Positions 49,216 through 61,090 of a stretch of DNA of 64,000 nt are shown here, one piece after another. The position numbers were made by a program, and so were the translations under genes. Numbering within the stretch: position 1 is the first letter of the stretch; the number at the start of each line of letters is the position of its first letter. The DNA comes from Siniperca chuatsi (lineage: Eukaryota > Chordata > Actinopteri > Centrarchiformes > Sinipercidae), in contig NC_058055.1 in NCBI RefSeq assembly GCF_020085105.1, forward strand, positions 10,176,822-10,240,821. The letters are read 5' to 3'. Under the pieces are notes generated by a model that saw only the letters and a list, made by a program, of their open reading frames with translations, searched no databases and had not been told where the DNA came from.

Positions 49216-50248
49216 CAGGAGAGTTGATAGTCCAACTACATGTTTTTAAGCATAAGGTAGTTATAATCATGCAGTTATTGTTCATCACTTTAAACGGTCT
49301 GCAGTGCTGTTTTAACAGGAAGGATTTTTTTTTAAGTGTTATATCACATCTTGCTTGCACAGTAAACCTAAATTAGTCTCTCCTCCAAATTGGAACAACA
49401 TCACAATTTCTTAAAGCTGCTGGTGTAAACTTTGGATAAATGAGCAAAAAAATGCCCCCACCCACCCATGTAGATTTTTCTCAGTGCATTTGATACTGAT
49501 AGCTGACAGGGTATAAAGAAAATTCACCAAATATTACTAAAATGGTTCTGGGAAAGTCCGAGCAGTAGCTTTAAAAGTCTAAAAGGACCAAAGGTCACAA
49601 GAGATGAGCTCCCCATCATTCTATGTATAGTTTAAATCTTTGTTTTGGTGTGTAAGGCATATAGGAGATGGTTGCCGCCGGGGCAACACTACAGCTCTAA
49701 TCTCTTGTGGAGGTAATAGTCTCGAATGAGAAGGCATTGTAACAGCACAAAAGGCAGCCAGAATGTTATGAATGTTAATTTTCTGGAAACTCTTCTTAAA
49801 CTGTTTATATGTAGATTTTTTCCATCATCATTACTCTGGTCTTTTGTTAATGTCTGCAGTGAGGGTGGTGGACAACACGCTGACCACCATCATAGCCTCA
49901 GCTGTGGGCGGAGCCATCGCACTGATAATGGGCTTCATGTTGCTCAAGAACTTCACTCTCTTTGTTCTTTCCAAGCTTGAGGAGAAAAAGTGAGTTTTCA
50001 CAACCACCTGGTTATCAGCAATGCAACCATTTCATACTGGTTCATCAGAGTAGATTGTTGGTGCTTGGCAGCATGTTTGGATAGCTCAGATATTGTGCAT
50101 GCTGTTCTGTATGTACAGTTCTAACTTTGTCTTCTTCTTTTTTCCTCGCAGTAAGGAGTGCCTTGTAACTTCCTCAGGGATTGACAACACAGAAAATGGC
50201 CTCTCAGGATCCAAAGCTGATTCAAAACCAACACCAAAAAAGAAATGA
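42443..50248 (+). CDS. scn4b: Voltage-gated sodium channel beta-4 subunit, complete, 5 coding exons
   Basis: Single-pass Ig-type auxiliary subunit that binds Nav alpha subunits covalently and modulates gating. Exons are 42443-42527, 48019-48182, 48279-48498, 49860-49989 and 50152-50248. They total 696 nt and encode 231 residues (human 228). The signal peptide (hydrophobic AVGLIISMLLG) is cleaved near residue 35, before LEMSVGK, which matches human LEVSVGK. In the V domain, C58 and C133 form the core disulfide with W73. C63 in LPCTYTSCIG corresponds to the human cysteine that links to the alpha subunit. Sequons include N50, N78 and N122. The stalk VVDELRVVDNTL leads to a membrane segment at about 165-185. 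The cytoplasmic tail has NKECLVTSSGIDNTENGLSG, nearly identical to human. C85 (VCDSV) is an extra cysteine. In mammals the neighbour is SCN2B, which I did not find here. Confidence 0.96.
43778..44111. repeat. MITE with CAGTGTGTA-type ends, in scn4b intron 1
   Basis: The left end is GTCCAGTATGTAACATTTAG and the right end TCCTACACACTGGACC, which are inverted relatives. It is the reverse orientation of the family at 17430-17594, sharing AGTGGCATCTA-like and TTTGAATACCACTC-like motifs. Confidence 0.85.
45075..45425. repeat. Dispersed repeat with TATCGG/CCGATA motifs
   Basis: Starts with GATATATCGGTATTGG and GTCAGCCGATACG. Ends with AGTATCGGCCTCAAAAATCC and AGTATCAGTCAGGCTATAG. These are typical ends of a widespread teleost repeat. 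It lies in scn4b intron 1. Borders are approximate. Confidence 0.6.
47454..47928. repeat. MITE flanked by TTAA (AAAGGAATAGTTAGACATTTTGG family)
   Basis: The left end is TTAAAGGAATAGTTAGACAT and the right end TGTTGAACTATTACTTTAA, inverted, with TTAA at both borders (47454-47457 and 47925-47928). The interior carries GTCTTTATGCTATGCTAAGC. It lies in scn4b intron 1, just before exon 2. Confidence 0.85.
49153..49213. repeat. CA microsatellite, about 30 units
   Basis: Sixty-one uninterrupted bases of CA in scn4b intron 3. A likely polymorphic marker. Confidence 0.97.
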
Positions 50249-52460
50249 GAAAGTGCATGTATATAAAACCATATGAGTACTCATATTTATATACCTTCTT
50301 TGCATATATTTATATATGCACAAGTGTTTGCACACATGCAAATTCATTACGTTCAAGTTGGGATCCTGAAATCTCTGCCTGGCTGCGGCCTTCAAAAGGG
50401 AATATATACATGTGCACACAATGCTACCACATATGCACGGAATAGTAACTGTGCAGATGATATACAACTAATGAATGTGCAAATCATGAGTTCACACATA
50501 ATTATTTAGGATGTGCACACAACTTAATGATTTACATCTAAAATATAATTGCACCTACCAGAGACACTTCAGCTTGGCTTATTTAGGATTAATGTTTTAA
50601 TCTTATATATATTTACATCCCGCCTCCCACTTGGTCTCCCATATATCTACCTCCTTTGCCCACATTGGTCAACACATTACCAGAAAACACATTAAAGGTG
50701 TTGTTTGATAATGGCTTTGTTTTTTTTTGTGTGTGTGTGTTTTGAGGAGCAAGCCAAAGGGAGATTTGTCTCTATGAAAAACATTGTTCCCAAGTTGTCT
50801 CTAGTTAGACATTGGGAATGACAATTCATTGTAGACAGTGGAAGAAAACACACTGCTCTGGCAAAAGCAGTGAAGGAAAATTAAGGTTTAATTCAACTGG
50901 TCGATTCCCCACTGTTTCAGCAGGCTCTGTAGAATATAAACATGCAATTTGGATGAGCTTTGTTGATCTATTGATGGATATTCTAATCATTCCCACTGGC
51001 AAAGTCATCATCTGATATATCCTTACAGAGCAAGTAAACATACTGAATGTCAACCTGTCCTTCAACATTGTTTTGTGTTTGTACTTTGACCATTAGATAT
51101 ACCTTTAAATACACCGTGGAGCACCAAGAAGGTACAGTAATGCATTTTAAGAAAGACCCAATTTAAAATGCTGTGTGGACACGAGGCTGCTTATTTAGCT
51201 GGCAATGGTTGTGTGTGTTTACAGGGATCATGCAGTGAGTTTAAGCTAAGTGAAAGCATGCTTGTTTATGATCAGTAAGCTAAGTGTCTCTGGTAGATGG
51301 TTTCTTTTTGAACTCATTAAAACCAAAATATGTGCACATTTTATTAAATTCTAGGGATGTTTGTGTGGATTTGTGTGTACACGTTATTAAATTGTGTATG
51401 TGTGGGGGTTATTCACAAAAATGTTTGTACAACAGTTGTATATCATTTTGCACAGTCGTGCACTTTTTAAAGTGCTTTGTAGCCATGATATATCAATAAT
51501 TGTCTGTGGCACAGCCAGAGTACATAAAAAATTTAAACTTTGACTGTTTTTCATCTGAAGTCAAAACAAAAACATTTTTTTGTTGAGACAGGGAATAATG
51601 CAATGTAGTTACAACTGGGCTGAATCCCTCTTTAACTAACACCAAATTCACAGTAGCCCTTCTATAATGTGGTCAATTAAATCAAAATTTGGATTTTGAA
51701 ATTACAGTATTGTATCCTATAACTTATATATACAGTTCTATCTCACAAATCTACTGATCAATTTGTAGCTACTTTCCACAAAACACCTAGAGTATGTTGT
51801 CTGATGTATTCAAACAATTGTAGTAAAACAAATGGTGATTTAAGTAGTACTAACACAAATGGTATTGACAGAATATTGTAGGATTCAGCCCAGCTTTTCA
51901 TCCTGTACCTTCTCTTTGCTTTATATAAAACACAGGTGCCTGTTAGTGCTTCTATGCTCCTCTGTCAATGAGGATCACTACATATTGCAAAACATTTTTA
52001 TAAAACTCAGCAAACAGTAATAGTACAACAAGCTTCTAAACTGAAATGATAGACAATCCCCTGAAACAATCCCCCCACCCCCTAGAAAATGAATGACCTT
52101 CTGATGATGCTGCTTTTAAGACAAATAACCAATGCATTTTAAGCATGTGCAACATGGGCCAGATTTTAGACACAATGCTTGAACAGAAATACATACTTTT
52201 TGGAAAAACATGTTCCAATATACTAACACTGGCAGCGTCAGCTCTGAGGTTAATTGTAAATCCCATTTTATGCCATGCTAATTTCATTGTGCTAACCGTG
52301 GCTAAGGCAAAGCACTATTTGGTGATGTGGCCCTGGATACTGTATGCCTGGATCAGACTCAACATATTCTCTTTGCTTAGTATGTGCCTCTTCATGGAAA
52401 TGGCTCGTTTTCCTAAACACTGACAAACATTCATTCAGTCAGTCTTTGCAATAAATAATC
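50249..52460 (+). other. scn4b: Probable 3' UTR of scn4b
   Basis: Non-coding AT-rich sequence after the stop codon, without recognised repeats. A good AATAAA lies at 52450-52455. Other signals further down cannot be excluded. A TG run sits at about 50731-50741. Confidence 0.4.
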
Positions 52461-52917
52461 TTTATCAGCTGCACTGCAGTGAAAAAGATAAACCTGGTTG
52501 CCCTGCCCATGCATACAGTAAATGACCCATAAATTCATAATTTAAATGATCATGGGATCCGGTCTCAGATAGCAGGCTGAGTGGGGGGGGCTGTAGTTCA
52601 AGTATAAATCTGTTCAAGCAGGAAATAAGACAAGTGATGCTGTCGGTATAGCCCACTGACTGTGCCAAACAAGGATGATTCCTATTGAGTATCATATTAG
52701 GAGATGAATGTATCTGCATCAAACTCAAACAGTGAAATACAATTTCACCTGCATTTACAATATACATCTGTTGCACATTCAAGACACTGAATGTCTGGCT
52801 TTAAAAAGAAATACCTCTGGAGAGTAGGACAGATGTGTGGGTAAACACTGTGTCAGGTCAGATATAGATACCTCCCCAGTCACAACAGACGTTGCATGAG
52901 CATACTTTACAGTAAAG

Positions 52918-53791
52918 CAGTGGTTCTCAAAGTGGGGAGCGTGGATGTTGAGTGGACCTAAAGTTGCATGAATATGATTCATGTGGTGACATAAATAAAC
53001 AAAAGTGCTCTGATGCTAGCAAGGCTATCTTGCTAACCTGAATCTTTTATTTACTTCAATCAGTCGAATTGTTAAAGGGATAGTTCAGTTTTTTTGAAGT
53101 GGGGTTGTATGAGGTACTTATCTATAGTCAGTGTATTACCTACGGTAGATAGCGGTCAGCATGCCCCTAGTTTGGAGAAGCAGAGAGTTGTACCGGCACG
53201 GAAGCTAAGCAGTGCATTGCTGTGGACAGGGTCAGCAGTAGAAGATATTTTAGCCACCTAAAAAAAGGCCCACCTACAAAAATCAATATCAGTTTAAGTG
53301 CAGTTATATTTAAAATATTTTCAGCGCCTTAACTTACTGTAGAACTTCGGTATTCCTATGCATGCACCTGTGCCGCGCCCTCTATAATGCTGCTGGAGTT
53401 CTACAGCTGAGAAAATGTAGTGCCAAAGGAATGGGCTGTCTGATGGCAAGGTAAGGTGCTGAAAATATTCTAAATATAGCGTAGACCTAAACTGATATTA
53501 TTTTTTTTAGGCTGGCCTTTTAGGGGGCTAAAACACATTCTACTGCTGACCCTGTCCACAGCAATGCATAGCTTAGCTTCCGTGCTGGTACAACTGTCTG
53601 TTTCTCCAAACTAGGGGCGTGCTGACCGCTATCTACTGTACTGTAGGTAATACACTGTAGGTAATACACTGACTATAGATAATTAATCCTTTAATGATTG
53701 ATTAAAATGAAATCCACTTTTGCTGGGGTTGGGCGGCATGAACGTTTTTCGGCTTCTGAAGGGGGGCATGACAAAATTTTGAGAACCACTG
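52918..53791. mobile_element. Non-autonomous hAT element with 8-bp target duplication
   Basis: Terminal inverted repeats begin CAGTGGTTCTCAAA at both ends. The element is flanked by exact 8-bp duplications CAGTAAAG at 52910-52917 and 53792-53799. An 8-bp target duplication is the mark of hAT transposases. The element has no transposase frame and is interrupted by a second element (53072-53694), so the hAT copy is the older of the two. Confidence 0.92.
53072..53694. repeat. Long inverted-repeat MITE nested in the hAT element, TTAA-flanked
   Basis: It begins TTAAAGGGATAGTTCAG and ends TAATCCTTTAA, with TTAA at 53072-53075 and 53691-53694. The arms are long and near-complementary: GCATTGCTGTGGACAGGGTC at about 53213 pairs with GACCCTGTCCACAGCAATGC at about 53547. 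TTAA borders resemble piggyBac-type target sites. The right arm has an internal 14-bp tandem duplication (TGTAGGTAATACAC). Confidence 0.85.
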
Positions 53792-54127
53792 CAGTAAAGT
53801 GTGAATTTCTGGTGGTTTCTGAAACTCACCGTTATGTTAATAATAATGTGCCTCCACATTAAAGTGACTCCAGTCTTTAGTCACTGGCTTGAAGCAATAT
53901 TATAAAAGTGGTGTGTTGGGCATTTTAAAAAGATGTATATTTTTGTGTATGTATAATCCAAACCAGTGTCAATTTGTCACATTGATCATACAAGTGAGAC
54001 AAGAAGAAACCAAACAGCACACATGAGGAAATAGTCGGGTGCTAAGATTCTTCAAGGTCCCATGAAATTATATCATTAGTCACTCAATTTTCTGTTGAAA
54101 CAGCATTAGATGGCGAGGGATCAATCT

Positions 54128-54763
54128 TTAAGGAATAGTTTGACATTTTGGGAAATACGCTCTTTAGCTTTCTTGCGGAAAGTTAGATGAGAAGATCAAT
54201 ACCCCTTATGTATCTATCTGGTAAATGTGAAGCCAGCAGCCAGATAGCTTAGCTTAGCATAAAGACTGGAAATGGGGTAAACAGTTAGCCTGGCTCAGTC
54301 CAAAGGAAATAAATTCTGCCTACCAGCACCTCTAAAGCTCACTAATTAACATGTTATATCTCGTTTATTTAACCCGTAGAAAAACTGAAGTGTAAAGTGG
54401 TTTTACAGAAGGGTTGTGTGCAGGACTGTTTCTTGACTGGGAGCAGTGACTTCCTGGAGTCTCCACTGGTTGCCTGGCAACTGCACAGTGACGACAACAC
54501 TCCGGGAATTAAACAAAAAAGATTTAATGTGTTAATTAGTAAGCTTTAGATGTGCTGGTAGGCAGATTTTTTATTTTTGTTTGGACAGAGCCAGGTTAGC
54601 TGTTTCCCCCTGCTACCAGTCTTTTTGCTAAGCTAAGCTAACCGTCTCCTGGCTCCAGCTCCATATTTAACAGGCAGAAATGAGATCAATCTTCTCATCT
54701 CACTCTCTGCAAGTAAGCTAATAAACGTATTTCCCAAAATGTCAAACTATTACTAAGTATTAA
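54128..54763. repeat. Full-length MITE (TTAGCATAAAGACTGG family)
   Basis: The left end is TTAAGGAATAGTTTGACATT and the right end AATGTCAAACTATTACT, with TTAA at 54128-54131 and 54760-54763. The inverted interior segments TTAGCTTAGCATAAAGACTG and GTCTTTTTGCTAAGCTAAGC are both kept. It is the fullest of three copies in the window. Confidence 0.9.
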
Positions 54764-57700
54764 CCAATGGGTGATTAGTTATGAAAAAAAGATTTAATAA
54801 GACTGATAGAAAGGCAAAATTGCTGAAAAGGTTGTGATGACTTCATCATCCCATTTCATGGGATCTTTGAGAAAGATATTGCAGGTACACAAGGTGCAAG
54901 AAATATTATAGTAAATATGGATTTGTCATATGTGTGTTTACCATATTCTTGTTTGCGTTAAAAAAGAGAAAATCCACCCTCGAGCAGGGCTATGAATTGT
55001 GTTGTCAAGAAATCAGGTCTTAACTATTGGGCTGTTGCTGTGACTTTGGAAACATGAACACAAACCATACACTCAAATAATTTAATCGCAATAATTTAAC
55101 TGTTTAAGAGTGGGCTTTCTCTGAGTGCACAAGGCTAATCTCTGTCAGTTGTTGTCTAGTTAGACTTGTGACTGTGATTTGTCTGAATTATTGTCTCAAT
55201 GAATTGAGAACACAAAGCTTTTGGGTAATGTTGAGATTGTGTCAGTGAGGGCCTTATGATGACAAGCAACTATGCAAATCACAACAGAAGTGAATACGCT
55301 GACAGTTTGTCACACTGCACCTTTGAGTTACTGTGACAATACAACAGTGTCCTGGATCAGGGAGTTGTGATGATAGGATGCAGGAGGGGAATGGGGAACA
55401 TCCAGAGAGGAGTACGGAGTGGACTGGAGTCCCAGTACTCGATCAGACCCTGCAGAGTGTGTGAACTCACCAAGTCATACTCCACCGCTGCTCTCTGCAC
55501 ACAAATATACAGCTATAATGCTCTGGCTCGCCCTCAAATGATGTCTCCATTTTCAGCCTCTCATCCGTGCATATCAGCTGTTGATCTCTTTATTATAGAA
55601 ACATGAAATCTAATAAAGTTTTGAGTAAAATCTGTCCTGTCTTGGTGTTTGTATATGAAGGAGTGCAACACTAGATCTTTGACTGCACTGCCTCCTATTA
55701 GGCTGAGGGAGGAAGAACAATAAAACAGACGACTACACAGGTAAACCTGTACAACAGAGCAAATGCCTCTATAATGTATTCCTGCTAAGAAATGCCCACT
55801 TTAAAGGGACAGTCTATTTGTCTCCTGCTGATGATGTCATCAGGGTTATCTTAGCTTGGGCTTAGAAACTACAAACATTTAAAGGAAAGCCTGCACTACA
55901 AACTGCATAAAGTTTGACAGATGTGGGCATTTGCATGCAGGGAAGGTCTAATGAAAGATAATATCAAGTTGCATTATGAGAAGTGTAGCATCCAATGTTT
56001 TTGGAGCTTGACCCATACCAAGGACTAAAAGTCAGGATATGTCTGCCTCTGCTGCATCAATATTTTACCTTACTTTTTTTTATTGGTCTCTTTCAAGTCC
56101 CCCAAATTTATGGAAGTGCAATTTTGTCAATAAATTATCATTAACAACAACATCCATGCTCAGCCTTTAAGCAAATTACTATTTTAAGTTATCTTGCCTT
56201 CATTTTCTTTCCATGGACTGCAACACTGCACTTTTGGATATTTGGAGGGGTGAAGTGAGGGATTGCTCAGAAGTCTATGATCATATTATTGGTTGGAATT
56301 TTTATGTTCAACCATTCGCAATAGATGAATTATCCAATAAAATATGTTACATTCCTGCATACTAAATTAAAGGGATTTTGCAGAAAGGAATATGCAAAAA
56401 TAAAATCCTGTACATTTGGTGGCTTGAATTGTTTAATCCTGATGTTGCATCAATCAAACATGTATCAAACTGCCTGTTATGTTCACCACAGATAGGCTAC
56501 CCCTTTTTTATACAGACTTTGCTCTCTAGATGTCTCTCTTTATACATTCTATGAATAAAAAACATCACATATTATTAACCCTATGAAATTGCATAAAAAA
56601 GGAAATCTTCACATTAGAATTTGAACATTTTATTTCATAATTTTAGTGCATAATTCATTAATTCTTCATAATTAGTGCAGTTAATTCACATAAGACATTG
56701 TGCTACAGCAAAAATTCATCTTCAGCAAAGTTTTCTCATATAATCTGAATCTATACTGAAGTTGCTTTGTACTACAAAGTGCCACAAACATAATCACAGC
56801 TACATCTAAGGTCATATAATACTAAATCAGTGTGCAGAAATGTGCAGAAATGCTTGCGTGTGTAAGTGTAACCAGCAGATGTCAGCAGTGACCTGCGTGT
56901 GGAGTCAGAGGCTTGAACCACCGTCAGATCTGATCGCAGCGGCTGCTGCAGGCAGCAGAGCCGTGATAAGATGAGAGAAGGTGCTACTGTCTTTTTCTTG
57001 AAGTTGTTTCAATTAAAAGACAACCACATTGCCAATGAGTGACCTCTGACCCATAGGCGTGAAATAAACATGTCTTTGGCCATTTTTATTTTATTGATTG
57101 CTATTGCTTGCTACATGTTTATGTTCAGGTGTTCTTAAATGTGGGCAGGATGGGAAAACTTTTACTCCCATATGATTCTGAGCATTATTTGACTCATGAA
57201 GAAAGTAATGATTAGGTTAATATAAGACGATGAACATAAAATGAATTTTAAGTTTTTAGGTTAATTTTAAGGTTATAGTTAATGAACTACACGTATACCA
57301 ATAAGATACACATCTCATCTGTTCATTTTATGATTTCTGTTGGTGGTCTGAAAGGAAAATCTCCCTCTCACAACCATCTGATTCAGTCCACACATTTGCC
57401 AACCTCAGGGCCTGTTGTGGGAAGTGGTGATAGGCGAGGTCTGAGGCATGTGGATGAAATACATGTTAATGAGTGTGTGCCTACTAAAGTGTTAGTACAA
57501 CATAATACTTTTATTGAATTTTATTATAGCAGAAACATTTCAAAGTACCTTTTGTTTTCTCTGTCAGTCCTCTGTAAAGTGAGTTTATCAATCAGCCAAC
57601 CTTTCTCCCACAATTACACTGAATGAACATAAATGCCTTTTCACAACTAAATAATTTCATCATAGCTTTGTTTTACTGGTCTCTCTATGCCTAGAGGTTG

Positions 57701-58129
57701 TGCGGCTGTTGCCACTTGTCAGATCCACCACCTGTCCTGCAACTTACCGTCCTAATGTATGCTTAAGCAGGGGAGCTTTTCACATCAGGCGCAACAGAGA
57801 GGAGGGTGAAAGAGGAAAATAGCAATGTAGAAAGTTGCTCACTATCCTTCAAGGATTCACTTAAACGTTGTATAATTGGTTGGATTTACCTGCTGTTTTT
57901 TTTAACCTGCTGTGGAAGTGTCATGCCCCACACCCCGCTACTCTCTTTCTCTCTCCTCCTCTCTATCTGCAGTGCATTTCTGTGCGCAAATGTCTACGCA
58001 CGTTTCATGGCTCCGAAAGACAAAGAAAAACAGTCATTAGTCTGTGATGTAGCTCCACGTCCCTGTGATAAATGCCCAAACTCAGAGGAAAAGACATTAA
58101 TACATTTTTAGAGTCTTCGCAGCAGCCTG
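54764..58129. other. Intergenic between scn4b and dscaml1
   Basis: About 3.4 kb without a recognised gene. A 79-codon frame at 55367-55606 ends just before an AATAAA (about 55612), but it shows no domain and no supporting splice context. AT-rich sequence runs from 56300 to 57660. Confidence 0.4.
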
Positions 58130-58570
58130 AGCAGCTTTTGTAGATCCATATTGCGCAAAGAGACGCGGTCATCAGGGGCGCACAGGTGGGTGCGCACTCC
58201 AAGGTGCCAACAGATCTGTCTGCGCTGCTCCACCGCCCAAACAAACTGGCAATTTGGACACAAACTGGACCAAAATCCAATGCTCATCTCACATCAACCC
58301 TCATAGTGTGACCCATCGTTCTGCGGTGTTTGATTAGTGTATGGAGGATGGATTTGTGTGCACAGTAGTCTTGGGAGGAGAGGAGGGGACATGGGCGGGG
58401 CTGAGGCGCCTCTCATTTCCCCTCCATGCTTAGCGGGGCAGCAGGGCTGGAGAGACCTCCGGGGAGCACAGTCGCCAGTCCAGCACGGAGACCCGCCTGG
58501 CCAAAAAACCGCGCCTCACACTTGCCAGGATTGCCAAATATTCCTGAAAAATATACCTGCTATTTATGGC
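58130..58570 (+). promoter_or_regulatory. dscaml1: CpG-bearing promoter and 5' leader of dscaml1
   Basis: This stretch is distinctly richer in G, C and CpG than its surroundings and leads directly into the signal-peptide exon. An in-frame ATG at 58337 would extend the protein by 78 residues of low-complexity, non-hydrophobic sequence. The hydrophobic start at 58571 is preferred because it gives a normal signal peptide. The transcription start is not resolved. Confidence 0.5.
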
Positions 58571-58613
58571 ATGTGGCTTGTAACTTTACTCCTGCTGTAC
58601 TCTCTCCAAGAAG
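58571..58613 (+). CDS. dscaml1: First coding exon of DSCAM-like 1; gene continues beyond the window
   Basis: The exon encodes MWLVTLLLLYSLQE plus one base and ends in a consensus donor (AAG followed by GTAAGAG at 58614). The start of human DSCAML1 is MWLVTFLLLLDSLHK, a very close match and distinct from DSCAM. The product is a large single-pass neuronal adhesion receptor with ten Ig and six fibronectin III domains, used in neurite self-avoidance and synapse targeting; only its signal peptide is in this window. The family has a very long first intron, and no second exon was recognised before 64000. In mammals DSCAML1 lies in the same region as the other genes here, which supports the call. Confidence 0.85.
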
Positions 58614-59539
58614 GTAAGAGAAAAAGAAATGCTTGAAATATTTCACATCCTGTACGCTGAGTGCTGGAGTCTTACTGTTTTTTAAGTTGAAAGAAAAGTG
58701 AATATTGATCGAAACCTTAATTCATTCGCTGTGAATGGTATGTGTTGCTTGTGCTTTGATGTATCATCGGATGCCTTGTGATGGGGAATTGACTGAAAAT
58801 TGTTCTTTAAATCAAAATGTATAAAGCAGCTGGAGCTGAACAGGTAGAAATATTGTGAAAGTAAAGCTGTAAAGTGATTTTTTTTACCTGATTGTTTTGT
58901 GGCTGTATGCAGCGGCCCGTGGTGCCTCAGATGGTGCTGATAGCACGGATTGTTTTCGCATTACCAACTCCAGTTATGAATATGTAAAATGGCTGAATAG
59001 GGAGAATGAGGTGCAAATACAGAGGGAGGGTGAGAGAGAAATGAAAACATGCATCGGCCTGCAATTATATCAATTGATTACCAATTTTAGAACAAATTCA
59101 CTCAAAATGTGGCACTCCTGTAAAGTTTTGAGGGGGATGCTTGTGATTTTTGGTCTTGATCTTGGTGCTCTCATTGTGTAGCCTTTGCTAATTGCAGCTG
59201 TTTTGATGGACTATATTTGGCACAAGCGCTGCATTCCACAGAGATGCTCTTATTTTTTTAGGATGAGATTTTTGGGGGTTTAAATAATTTTTCTGTGTGA
59301 TGACAAATTGTTGCCATTTTAAATTGGATGACAAATAAAATGCCAATTTTCCCCCACAACGGCCTTATTGGGTTAATGAATATACACCCATATAAAGATC
59401 ATAATTAGTGCATTCAGATTTGTCCTCCTTATTTAATTCATTTGGTCTCTTTAAATTTGTCCTTTTGTTTCACTGTAAATCTAAAAGGCGGTCTATTTGT
59501 TTAAATGGATTCATTTTTCTTTCTTGTACAGTGTATGCA

Positions 59540-59870
59540 GCAAATCCCTGACCCTATTGCAAAGTTGATCTTCTGCTTTTACAGTGCATTATAATAATCC
59601 TGAACAAATCTGCTTCAACACTATCTCCACATGAGAGCATTTTCTAGGCCTTTGTGTGGCCGGCCTGTTATTGAGACATGTTTACATATTGTTTTGTCCT
59701 TATTAGCACAGGCCCTGAGAAGGTGTAAATGTACTAATCAAAAAGTCTGGGATGTGGTTTGGCTGGAAGGAGGAATATGGTTGTTCTCGATGCAAACGAG
59801 TTGTTAAAAATAGGCCATTAGGTCCATTTGCCATTTTAAGTTCTGGCATTTTCTCACACTGGATTATTAT
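59540..59870. promoter_or_regulatory. Candidate conserved non-coding element, dscaml1 intron 1
   Basis: The segment has balanced, repeat-free composition (for example GGCCTTTGTGTGGCCGGCC and CGATGCAAACGAGTTGTT) unlike the AT-rich flanks, and no open frame. Long first introns of neuronal adhesion genes often carry enhancers. Conservation cannot be tested here, so this is inference. Confidence 0.25.
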
Positions 59871-60236
59871 TATTATTTTTTTTTAATATCGGCGAATATC
59901 AATTACCAGTTAGCCACATGCTATGTGCTGCCTGTGTTTGTTGACCATATTGTGTTTTACTCAATTCTCTTAAATTCATTAGGCCTACGTTTCTTAAATA
60001 TTTGCTTGTGATTTATATCAATTATTCAACTCGAAGGATGTGATTTTAGAGCCTCTCTGGGTTCTGCGGAATCATATTAATGTGCGCAAATTTATTTCAC
60101 CAAATGAGAAACTCCAGGGGCGTGGGTGCAGATTATAGACTTGCCCGGTCATGTTCTTCACTAATAGAGCACCTGGACCCCGCGGATGTGGTCGCGCGTG
60201 TGCCAGCGCGTGCGCCACAGCTCGTCTTTCTCTCTC

Positions 60237-60255
60237 TGTGTGTGTGTGTGTGTGT
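60237..60255. repeat. TG microsatellite
   Basis: Nine TG units inside a locally CpG-bearing segment (60110-60300) of dscaml1 intron 1. Confidence 0.9.
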
Positions 60256-60869
60256 TTGTGTTGGCGGGCGCGCGGAGCAGGGGAAGTGACGGGGACACCC
60301 CTCTTGGTTTTGTTGTTAAATGTTGGACACTTTTGGATGTTATTTCTGCAGGAGCTGAACTGGAAGTTCACTCATTTATTTATTTGCAAGATTCTTAAAA
60401 TATCTAAAAATTGTACACACCACTAATGATGAAAAATGTTGCTGAATTATGTCAGAGACACTTTGGTTTAAGAGACAATCGGGGTGTCGGGTAATTAACG
60501 GATCTTTGAAAAAAGCTTGAAGCCTAATAACAGTTAACCAATCAGAGTACAATGCCTATAATTTCTTTCAGTAATTTCATTTTAATATAATACCCGATTA
60601 AAGGAGGATTTTATTGTGATTTTTAATTAGTGATTTGAAAAAAACGTGCGTTTTCTTCTAGCTATCATTTTAAATCATTCAGCGTATTTACAGCAATTAT
60701 GGATCAATTAGTGAATCAAATAATACTTTAATATACAGGCCGACCTATTTTGAATTTAAAATTTAAAATCTAATTCATGAAACTAAATTAATGATTATTT
60801 GTGTAACATTCAAACTATAGGCTATAACTTGAATTTTAATTTGAGGTGTGTAAAGCAATAAGGTGATTC

Positions 60870-61090
60870 CCTCACCCTGGCGCACTCTTGTCCTCTCCAA
60901 TGCTCACCCGCTACAAATAGAAATATGCACCCCCCCACACCCTCACCCCGTCCAATTCCCTGTGCTGCCTTTGCAAGGCTGCACAATTAAAGCTGCAATC
61001 TGAGCTAGGCACCACTCAATGACAGAGCTCTGAGGTCCGCAGAGGTGCCAATCATTACTCATGTTTTTTACCAGCTCAAACCTGGCATTA
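60870..61090. promoter_or_regulatory. Candidate conserved non-coding element, dscaml1 intron 1
   Basis: Unique sequence with no coding frame, running through GCTGCACAATTAAAGCTGCA and CAATGACAGAGCTCTGAGG. Composition differs from the flanking AT-rich DNA. A second similar stretch is at about 61440-61590. Both are suggestions only. Confidence 0.2.

Noticed and set aside
55367-55606. 79-codon frame followed closely by AATAAA
   Set aside because: It has no similarity to a known family, no acceptor linking it to scn4b and no conserved features; kept as intergenic.
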